This document shows positions 56,293-64,000 of a stretch of DNA of 64,000 nt, piece after piece. The position numbers and the translations under genes are program-made. The stretch is taken from assembly GCA_030760725.1 (NCBI GenBank), contig JASWHV010000004.1, positions 56,573,136 through 56,637,135 on the forward strand. Direction: 5' to 3'. Source of the stretch: Neostapfia colusana. Its lineage: Eukaryota > Streptophyta > Magnoliopsida > Poales > Poaceae. The notes beneath the pieces were generated by a model, which did no database searches, was not told the DNA's origin, and saw nothing but the letters and a program-made list of their open reading frames with translations. Position 1 is the first letter of the stretch. Every line of letters begins with the position of its first letter.

Positions 56293-57918
56293 GCTGAAGA
56301 AAAGGTGGAGGAACCTAAAGAAATTGCATATGTATGAGTAAGTACACAATAAACTTAAATATTATAGAAATATTGTACTTTTGCTTTTCACGTTGGTTAC
56401 TCCATAAAATACAACATTCAAAATCACAGTAAATTTTGTTTTTCGCGTTGGTTACTCAACAAAATTCTCTATGATCAAAATACTTAATACATTACAAAAA
56501 TGCAATGTTTTGTTTTTCCGCGTTGGTTACTCAACAAAACACGTCATTTAAAACATAAAACATGTAAATTTTATTCTTTCGCGTTGGTTACTCAAATAAA
56601 ATTCACATGAAACATTAACTTAGAAATGATAAATTTGTTTTCGCTATGGTTACTTAACAAATTTAACATTTACTTGAAATGACAGCGGAAGCAATATTTA
56701 ATTCTTAATAAACAACATAATTTCTTAAAATTCTACAGCATAAATAATTAAATTAAATAAATTGAGAAAAACTTAGCAACACAATATTAAGTATTAAATG
56801 CAAAACTTATATAAGCATCATACAAAATCACGAAATTTCTTAAATTTTCTCAACCATTTAATTTAATTTGTTTGGGCACAATTGGATTTTAGCCCATACT
56901 AAAATCCCACAATATTCCATCTCAAAATGGAAAAGCCCAAAATTAACTCTGGTCCAAGTCCACAATCTAATTTTCTGGATATTCTTAACAAAACAGAAAA
57001 GCCCAATAGCTAAAATCGGCCCAAAGCCCACAACCAAAAATACTCAGAAATAAAAAAAAAAAGAATGTGCTTGCGCAGCCCATGTCGGCCTGGCCCAGCC
57101 GAAAATAAATTCCGGAAAATAAAAGGGCAGCCCACGACGGCCCGGTGCACCTCCCGCCTGGGCCGTAGGCCTGCTGCGCACGCGAGCCGTCGGATTCCAA
57201 TCCGACGGTTTTGGTCATCTCGCGCACAGGGACCAAACTGATCTCGTCCGTCGACTGACAATCTGACGACTGAGCGCGTGGATTGGAGGGAATAAAATCT
57301 GCGCCGCGCGCCCCGGCCGAAACCCTAGTTCATTTTTCTTCTCCTCTTCTCTCTCTTCCACCCGCGGTGCGACTCAGAGAGAGCGAGAGGTGGCGGAGCG
57401 GCCGAGGGGAGCCGCCGAGCGGCGGGTGTCCCGGCGCCGCCGCGAGCCCCTCGCCGGCATGCGAGTTCGCCGGAAGGCAACTCACCGCCGGTGGGTGCTC
57501 CGCTGGCCACCGTAAAGCGGTCCCGCCTCTAGGGTTAGGGTTCCGCCGTGAACCTTCGGGTTCCGGGGACCCTACCCGAGCGACTTTGCGGTGACGCCGC
57601 AACCTCCTTCATTGTTGGAATCCGAGCTCACGCACGCCGTGCGATGAGCTCGACGCCGATGATGAAGAGGGTGCACGACGTCTCTACCGTGAACGGATCT
57701 GGTGCCCCGAAGGCCACCGGTGGAAAACGGCCGCACCGACTAAAGGTATGTAGATCTGCCTACTCTTTTACTTATTTGTCTCGGTCTTGATGTTCTTAGG
57801 GCTCGGGTTCTTAGTTTTAATCAAAACCGACTTAGAATTCGTTCCCCTCCTTCTAATTTCTGTAAAACTTGATTAAAACATGAATAGAACGACTAAAACC
57901 GACTAGAAACATCCTAGC
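56293..57918 (-). other. Leader (putative intron) of element G, with degenerate repeats
   Basis: It lies between primer site and gag. From 56375 to 56665 it holds five degenerate copies of a unit with CGCGTTGGTTACTCAACAAA (plus-strand reading), 53-80 bases apart. From about 56860 to 57800 the plus strand looks like promoter, 5' UTR and first exon of a gene, opposite to the element. Confidence 0.65.
56860..57745 (+). other. Antisense gene-start-like module in the leader of G
   Basis: On the plus strand: several GGCCCA/AGCCCA motifs (56890-57030, 57120-57170), GAATAAAATC near 57289, AAACCCTAG at 57321 followed by a CT-rich stretch, a GC-rich 5' UTR-like section, ATG at 57644 with 34 open codons (MSSTPMMKRVHDVSTVNGSG and so on to HRLK) and a consensus donor GTATGT at 57746. 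This is the layout of a plant promoter, 5' UTR and first coding exon. It may be captured host sequence; the parent gene is not identified. Confidence 0.45.
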
Positions 57919-58404
57919 CTGGCTCTGATACCATTGATAGGTAATATGGTTTTGCATCTAGGTGTCTACTAATCGGTTAGTCAACATCTTAAGGACCTAG
58001 GTCCAGTAATCAAGATAAATGAATACAGAATATGTTTAACAAATTAAATCAAGGACAATGCACAATAGCAAATGAGTTTAGAGGGGGCGTACCTTCACCC
58101 GAGCCCGAATTCGCGGCCATGATGGTTAAGATGTTGAAGCCGGAGGCGACGGTTGCAGGCGTGGCGAGGGCCTTCCCCTCGTTGCGCACCGCTTAGGATC
58201 GGAGTGAGCAAAAGGTGTGTGGGGGCATTGAGGCGCACGTCGATTGATGATTGTGCGTCCCGGCTGCCCCCTCAGGTTTATATGGCGCGTACGAGAGGGG
58301 GCCAACTGAAACAGAATTCGGTTGCGCCCCCGATCAGGGCGCATAGGGGAGTCAGACCCGACTGGTTTGTTAGCCAAACCGGATCGCGATCAACACGTCT
58401 AACA
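57919..58404 (-). repeat. 5' LTR of element G and tRNA-Met primer site
   Basis: The minus strand starts TGTTAGACGTG at 58404, has TATA box CCATATAAACC (about 58275-58285) and a short reading frame from ATG 58120 (MAANSGSGE) ending at donor GAAG/GTACGC (58093). The LTR ends CTATCA at 57935. The primer site TGGTATCAGAGCCAG is at 57919-57933. Confidence 0.9.
58093..58120 (-). CDS. gag: Putative first coding exon of element G gag, inside the LTR
   Basis: ATG at 58120 is followed by nine codons (MAANSGSGE) and one base, then a consensus donor GTACGC. Joining to the acceptor CCTTTTCTTCAG before 56293 completes an alanine codon and continues in frame into LSFISNIEPLNGLNYGT, the normal copia Gag N-terminus, which has no ATG of its own nearby. 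The same ATG and donor are present in the other LTR (about 51695-51668). Splicing is inferred, not shown. Confidence 0.6.
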
Positions 58405-58975
58405 CATTTCATTCCGGGATGGCAAGACGGTGGATGAGTTCGCGATGCGAATTTCAGGACTTGCCGGGAATCTTCGTTCCCTCAGTGAGAATCTTAAAGA
58501 GGTGAAGGTAGTACGTAAGTTTCTGCATGTTGTTCCTGCCAAATTCGTGCAGATTGCCATCGAGTCCATGCTCGACCTCACCACCATGTCCGTTGATGAG
58601 CTCACGGGCTGGCTCCACGTTGTTGAAGAGCGCCTCAACGAGAACAGCAATGACGAAGGCTCTGGGAGCCATCTGCTCTTCAACGAGGAGAAGTGGAAGG
58701 CCCGTCAAAAGAAGATGGAGCAGGGAGGTGGCTCCTCTGGCGGCGACGACGGTCGCAGCCGTGGAAGGCGCGAGGCCGAGGCCGTGGTGGCAGACGTGAT
58801 GGTGGCGGTCGAGACAAGCCGCCGCAGCGGAACGGGAAGGGATACAACTGTGGCATCTACGGGAACTTTGCCAAGGAGTGCCGCAAGCCACACTAGGAAT
58901 GGCGTGAGAAGCGTGAGGAGGCACACCTTGCACGGGCTGAGGACAAGCAGCCAGCGATCTTGCTGGCACAGGTGG
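58405..58975 (+). pseudogene. gag: Second gag of the F array, part after element G
   Basis: It resumes with CATTT and reads MDEFAMRISGLAGNLRSLSE, VRKFLHVVPAKFVQIAIESM, VDELTGWLHVVEERLNENSN and, in another frame, the knuckle CGIYGNFAKEC. It stops matching element F at about 58975 (AILLAQV), so the second unit is truncated before protease. Confidence 0.85.
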
Positions 58976-59160
58976 CGACCATTTTGTGGTTGCTCCCGCC
59001 GACAGGCCTCACCTCCAACAAAGGCGCCGCCATGCCATGGCCGATCAAGCCTGAGAGCTTGAGCAGGGCTCGGGGATCCCATGCGCTGCGGGGTCCCCTG
59101 TGGCAAACCAGCAGCCGTTGCTGTGGCGTTGATCTGAGCAGCCAGTAAAATTCCAGCGTT
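58976..59160. other. Junction stretch, unassigned
   Basis: GC-rich sequence between truncated gag of F and the AT-rich Tekay-like LTR. No domain recognised. Confidence 0.4.
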
Positions 59161-61935
59161 TTCCTATATACAAATATCAGAAAATGTTGAGAATCTTGTA
59201 AAAATTATAGAAAAATCAGAAAAATATGAAAACTAATTTGTTGGACTTCTTAGGACCATATATGCACTATGAAAAATACATTAAGTAGTAATGTGGTAAA
59301 TTATTAGAGGGTGATCCAACCATTGAAAAAATCTTAGAAATTGCAGAACATACACTTGCATGCTATGTACATCACAGTAAAGAGTTGAACTCCTTTTGCT
59401 ATGTATAATCTGATAAAATAATTATTAATTGTCTGCTGCTATTGAAATTTCAGAAAATAGAATATGGCTAAATAAATCTTCTCAAATTTGTGCTACATTT
59501 CCTCAACGTGTTACTCACCTCCAGTAAACCTCCCATTCACAGAAAATGAATTTAAGATTCGAATTGACATAATCACTCAAGGTTAAGTATTGGCAATCAT
59601 AATAACACATAACAGAAAGTAATATAAAAAGAAAGTTATTTATCATAATGTCATATCTGATTTGAACATGGATCGTATGTCAAGACACACTCAAGCACTT
59701 GTATATAATTTCAATCTTATTGAATTACCATTTGTGCTAATTACATTCGTTATTATTGATGGTGCATATCGGTAGAACCCGCGATGACCAAGGAGATGAA
59801 TCCAGAGAAAGTCTATACAAACTTATGACCTGCTACTTTATTTTTCTCTAAGCATAGCCAAATCAAGCCCCGGTTCGTCCATTAGCTGTTTTACTAAACA
59901 TTTTCTTTTACACCTTATTATGTTGATTAGTGTACGGCTTGCATTAAGTCTAGGATTTGGTTTAAAACTCCACATGCATAGCTTAAAAATCCTATTTAAG
60001 ATAGTGGGTACATTAGCCACGAAATATTAACTTGCTAGGCTAATGAGTAAGGACTTTTGGTAGATTTCGAGTAGTCAAAACTACACACAGATTATAGGGT
60101 TTAGAATATTACAGATGGAGAATGGCTTATGGATCACAAATAGAAATGGAACCGGGCAGGTGATACAATGCAGCGTATATGGTTTCGCTGTGTGTAGGCC
60201 TACTCGTATTGGACCGTGTCGTAGTCTTCATCCTGAACAAGTATCAAAAGTATATCGCGTGCATGCTAATGATATAACTAGTAAACCAATGTAACTTGGT
60301 CACTATAGTGTCTAAACTTATACCACCGTTATATGTTGGAGTCTGAGAGGGCACAAGGGTGTAAGTCCGCTAACGGATAACGTCCGGTACGTGTATCATG
60401 TGTAGGGACCCTCTACTGGGACGGTAGAATTGGTTCTACACTGGAGTGTCTCATGAAAGGTTGTAGCGTACAACACCATTGAAGTCCATCGGAGAACGAC
60501 TTCTGGAAGTGCGTACATGGTCATGCATTCAGTTATTTCTCTAAAGGAGTTAATTGGTTTGAATCGGCGTCACTCTCGGATATGAGTACCGCTTGTTTGT
60601 TGCATCGTCTCGTAGTAACAAGTGTAACTTTGATGATGTGATCAATTCAGTTTTATTGATTAAGTAATTGTTTGCATCCTGTATGTGTTTGTTGTAGATG
60701 CTAACTAAATTTTAATTTCAATTAACACTAAAAGCTGCTGTAATTTGAATGGAAGGACTCACAATTTGGCTATGATTTATGCAAAATAGCTCCATTTACT
60801 AGTATATTACTCATTGCATACTAGTAGATGGTCTGGTAAGTATTTTGACGGGCAAGACTTGTTGAGTATTAGTTGCTCATGGTTTTGTTGCTTAATATTT
60901 TTTAGCTGAGCATGATTATGATGTTATTGAAGATTATATAACTTTTGGGTTTCCAAAGGATACACGACCCCCTGCGGGATGGACGGTCTAGTGGTAGTCC
61001 GACTCGCAATCAGCTTGAGTATGTATTGATAGATTGACATGTCAGTGGGCTCGACACGCCGATAATGTTGTAGCTTTTATGTCATAAATGTAAAAACTTA
61101 ATATCATGTATTGCTGCCAAATAACTTGTATTTTGAATAAAAATATGTTGTAAACTCATCTAAATACTCTTTGTTGTAATATATTTTGCTACCGTCTTGT
61201 TTGATGTGCAATTTGGTGTCGTAGTGGGTGGCACCTAGAGATGCCAACTGGTAAAATATCCGCAGATATTGTTTCTGTCTACCATAACCGCAAGACAATA
61301 CCCATTCCCGAAACTGTATCCTTTACACGCAACGAGTAAAAAATATTACCCCTATCCGTTACCCGAGAATATTTCTTACCTGCGGGTATATCCGTTACCC
61401 GCCCTTCAAGACTTTATTCATATAAGTTTTATAATGTGGATACATTATATAGAAGTAATATTATTTGTATGTAATATTAAAGTAACTATTTAAAATTAGC
61501 TAGATATTAGAGTAGCACTATGATAAAAGTGCGTTCTCATGCAAGTAGTCTAATCAAGTAACTAATGCCCACAATAAAATAGTGACTAAAAAATTTATAT
61601 TCTTGCTAGCTCTAAATGTTCAAAAATCAATGCCGACAAAAATTTAGTTTCTTTTTTCTTCAATAATGGATATTGAGTTTGTTATTAACCCATATGTTAC
61701 ATGGAACCCACATATCATTATTCGTGTACAGGTATTCGTATTGGGTATACGTTTTTCTTACCCAACAAGAATTATCCATTTGGTTATACACGTTACCTGA
61801 ATCCATACCTGTACAAGTTCCTACACTGATCTGTAAGTATCAGGTCGGATATACATGGGCATACGGGTAATGGATACCCACTGCCATCTCTAGCGGCACC
61901 ACCTGAATATTGATTCTTCTCTCGATGTGTGAACC
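59161..61935 (+). repeat. Divergent Tekay-like LTR, interrupted by a hAT
   Basis: The stretch 60541-60610 (GAGTACCGCTTGTTTGTTGC) and the end around 61205-61235 and 61901 (GGTGTCGTAGTGGGTGGCACC) mirror the Tekay LTR near 11265 and 11870-11895. The left boundary is only a guess. A Gag remnant of the same type follows at 61935. Removing the hAT and one flank copy restores GTGGCACCACC as in the Tekay LTR. Confidence 0.6.
61236..61892. mobile_element. Non-autonomous hAT element in the Tekay-like LTR
   Basis: Its ends are TAGAGATGCCAACTGG and, inverted, TAGAGATGGCAGTGGG. The 8-base flanks GTGGCACC (61228-61235) and GCGGCACC (61893-61900) differ by one T/C change. The AT-rich interior has repeated TACCCG/CGGGTA motifs and no transposase. 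Confidence 0.82.
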
Positions 61936-62455
61936 TGGCAGTGCATTCCCACGCCCGAAACAGCAGCAGCAGCAAAGGATAGTTCTGCGTGCATTTCCAC
62001 GACAACAGCATGCACCGGGATTCCGTCCTCAAGGCGGCGGAGGGCTGACTCAATACACATGTTACACATGTGGGCGTGTCGGCCATTTCTCTCAGGACTG
62101 TCCGAAGAAGCCCCAGGGCAGCGGGCAAGCAATGCACCAAGGTGCAATACAGCCTCGTGTCCAACCCAAGAAACCAGCCCCAAAACATGGCAACATCCAC
62201 CATCATGCTATCGAGGATGTCCTAGAAGGCGAACCCGTACTCACGGGTACGTTCACCCTCCACAACCACCCTTTCCTCATATTAATTTATTTCGGTGCCA
62301 CTCATAATTTCATAAGCAAATCATATTTTATCAAGTATCAAATACCACTTACACCCACCAAAAGTTCATACTTGATTTTCTCACCGGGAGGGAACATAGC
62401 ATCTCATAATATGGTCTCTAAAGCACCACTATGTATGGGTGGGGAAGTATATCCT
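61935..62455 (+). pseudogene. gag-pro: Gag end and protease of a Tekay-like element
   Basis: Within one open frame (61910-62806): a glutamine-rich stretch, RAFPRQQHAPGFRPQGG, a CCHC knuckle (CYTCGRVGHFSQDC), KKPAPKHGNIHHHAIEDVLE, then protease GTFTLHNHPFLILIYFGATH and SYLIFSPGGN, MVSKAPLCMGGEVYP. The active site DSGATH is changed to YFGATH. Relatives at 4540-4900 show the intact order. Most of Gag is missing, the LTR being joined directly to its end. Confidence 0.8.
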
Positions 62456-62830
62456 GATGAGGACATCACAACAGTGGATACTCACATTGATATACAAGGA
62501 CCAACCACAAGAGCACGAGCACGGTTACTAAATCAGCAGGTGAACTCGTTCCTAACTTCCTACCCATGTGAGTTTGAGAATGGATTGCTATTTAATGATT
62601 TAATTGTTATTAGGAGCCATGGACATGATCAACAATTAAAGGGAGGAGGATTTGGGTACATGGAGAACCAGATGGGACGCCCACAAGTTGATGGAAACAG
62701 TCGCCAACTCGGAGTCCAGGAGCAGTCCATCTTAAAACGGACGCCCAGGATGCATATGGACTCAGTTTTTGACGTTCTACATATGCATGGAAATATGAGA
62801 AGATAAACTTTCCAATGGTTCTAGTCCCAC
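62456..62830 (+). pseudogene. Tail of another gypsy polyprotein, fused in frame
   Basis: After GGEVYPDEDITTVDT the frame changes character to IDIQGPTTRARARLLNQQVN and SFLTSYPCEFENGLLFNDLI, ending about 62806. GPTTRARAxxLxxxVNSFL is typical of the C-terminal tail of some grass gypsy polyproteins just before the 3' LTR. The junction is near 62450. Confidence 0.5.
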
Positions 62831-63330
62831 ATTAAAATTCGCCAGGAGTCATGGTAATTGTCGAAACAAGTCGAATTCAGAGTTCTGTCTGGTGCTGCAC
62901 CACCGTATTGGGCTTTTGGGCCTTGTATCCCGTATGAGTCCATTAGGGACGCGTCTAAGGGTCTTATGGCCAAACCCTAGCCTTTAAATACTGTAGCACC
63001 AGTCAAGTTCGCTGGGTTTTTCTTAGATTAAACAATTTTGCCGTTCTACAGTTTGTCAGACCCCAATTTCGCAATTTCAGATTGCATCTTCATCGTTCTT
63101 GCTTGTGTTCTCGGTTGCACCTGCAGGGATAGCCTTCTTGGCGAGCTCAAGCGTGTGAACCACGGTTGATAACCAAAGGAGCAGGGGTGTAGTGATTGCA
63201 GGGGTATTCGGGTCTGCTCGAGTGCCTCGGATCATCAACGTCGAGATCTCCACTTCAATCAACCTACCTTTCGGAGGATCGGGCCTAAACCACTTATCAA
63301 TTGGTATCAAATTTCAGGTTGCCCATGAGG
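62831..63330 (+). repeat. LTR-like region and primer-site-like motif of a further element
   Basis: TATA-like TTTAAATACTG lies near 62985, and a purine/pyrimidine-mixed R/U5-like stretch leads to TTGGTATCAAATTTCAGG at 63301-63318, a tRNA-Met-type primer site. LTR boundaries are not fixed. Confidence 0.5.
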
Positions 63331-64000
63331 TACTTTGATTTGCCACTAGATTAGTTTTTGTTTTTCATACCTAGAGTCCACCGAAAAAGCCACAAAAAAC
63401 ATATCGTGTTTATCGATTCCTAGACTATAGTGCCTGCAAGTTTCGTTTTTCAGTTTGCATTGTTGAGTTTGCATTCGTGTGGTCGAGTCTTGTTGCTGGT
63501 TTAGCTTTGTGTTTTTGGGTCGTAGTTATCATTTTTCTTCCTTGTTTTTCTTGCTGCTCACCTATTTCACAATCCCTAGACAACAAACCGATCCACCAAG
63601 ATCATCGGTTTGCCCTAGCTAGCTGCCTTGCATGAACTCCCGCATCGCTAGCCCTAGAACAGGTGACAAACCATTGTGCCAGTTCTCCTTGATTCATCAC
63701 ACAACATCCCATCAGTCGTCGTTGCTAAATTCCAATTGTTTTTCACATCCTATTGCGAGATCTTTTTCAAAACCGAGTTTGAATCAACATAAAAAACAGT
63801 AACTCGGGTAGCCTACCTTAAAACGGCCATAACTTCTGCATACGGACTCGAAATCGGGCGATTTTTTTCAAATTGATCTACTCGAAATTTTGCAACCGAT
63901 TTTCCACGGCTTTGCCGTGTTCGACGAAATTTGCCCTCGGAAGATAGACTATCCGGCCTCCAAAGTTTCAGCCTGAATTTTAAAGAATCTTACTGATTTT
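63331..64000 (+). other. Leader-like sequence of the element entering from 62831
   Basis: No coding frame. The stretch GCCATAACTTCTGCATACGG and its surroundings resemble the untranslated leaders of grass gypsy elements. The gag would lie beyond the window. Confidence 0.4.

Larger units (their letters stand above)
51512..58404 (-). mobile_element. Full-length Ty1/copia element G, TSD CATTT
   Basis: LTRs 57935-58404 (5') and 51512-51984 (3') bound a primer site, long leader, gag, protease, integrase, reverse transcriptase and RNase H, all on the minus strand. CATTT is duplicated at 51507-51511 and 58405-58409, and removing the element restores the gag frame of F. About five mismatches occur in the first 100 bases of the LTRs, so it is older than the Tekay insertion. 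Frameshifts and a stop in gag make it inactive. Confidence 0.93.

Overview
The window is nuclear DNA from a grass (Poaceae; a panicoid such as sorghum, sugarcane, maize or a relative is possible but not proven). Almost all of it is nested and broken LTR retrotransposons, with MITEs, an Au-type SINE, hAT remnants, a plastid insertion and a few exons of host genes. There are no bacterial genes, no CRISPR and no intact viral genome. Identifications come from motifs read in the sequence and from knowledge of plant transposon families; no database search was run.

Layout. 1-11932: a Ty3/gypsy chromovirus of Tekay type (C-terminal chromodomain); its 5' LTR enters from the left edge, its LTRs are about 98% identical, and its coding region carries several stops and frameshifts. 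11933-16094: a short duplicated tract, then a decayed Tat/Retand-type Ty3 element on the minus strand (gag plus LTR). 16095-26205: a minus-strand copia fragment (B) interrupted by a small copia (H, 16483-18088, TSD TAGAC) and by a 4-kb solo LTR related to Tekay (19253-23261), then abutting another copia (A) that has a very short LTR. 26206-27855: a long-inverted-repeat element holding a non-autonomous hAT, then a Tourist MITE.

28456-41292 is the most gene-like stretch. Three exons (28456-28800, 40670-40785, 41162-41292) join in frame across GT-AG introns and encode the C-terminal part of a host protein with a WD-repeat-like motif. The 11.9-kb intron between the first two is a retrotransposon nest: copia pieces, a Tat/Retand element with LTR, RT, two RNase H domains and integrase, and three further minus-strand copia fragments. 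Downstream lie a Stowaway MITE, a hAT element carrying an Au SINE, a second Tourist MITE, a probable last exon of another host gene on the minus strand, and a nuclear copy of plastid rpl2.

45259-59000: a copia (F) in a tandem LTR-internal-LTR-internal arrangement. Its integrase holds a solo LTR (47817-48245, TSD CGCCT) of the H family. The second gag copy is split by a full-length minus-strand copia (G, 51512-58404, TSD CATTT). G appears to start gag inside its own LTR and to reach the rest of gag by splicing; its leader also carries an antisense promoter/5'UTR/first-exon-like module. 59160-64000: a divergent Tekay-like LTR interrupted by a hAT, a gag-protease remnant fused to the tail of another gypsy element, and the start of a further element.

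Interaction of the parts is mainly stratigraphic. Five clear target-site duplications and several frame-restoring junctions allow the order of insertion to be read: F before G and before the solo LTR; B before H and before the Tekay-like solo LTR; hAT before SINE; Tekay-like LTR before hAT.
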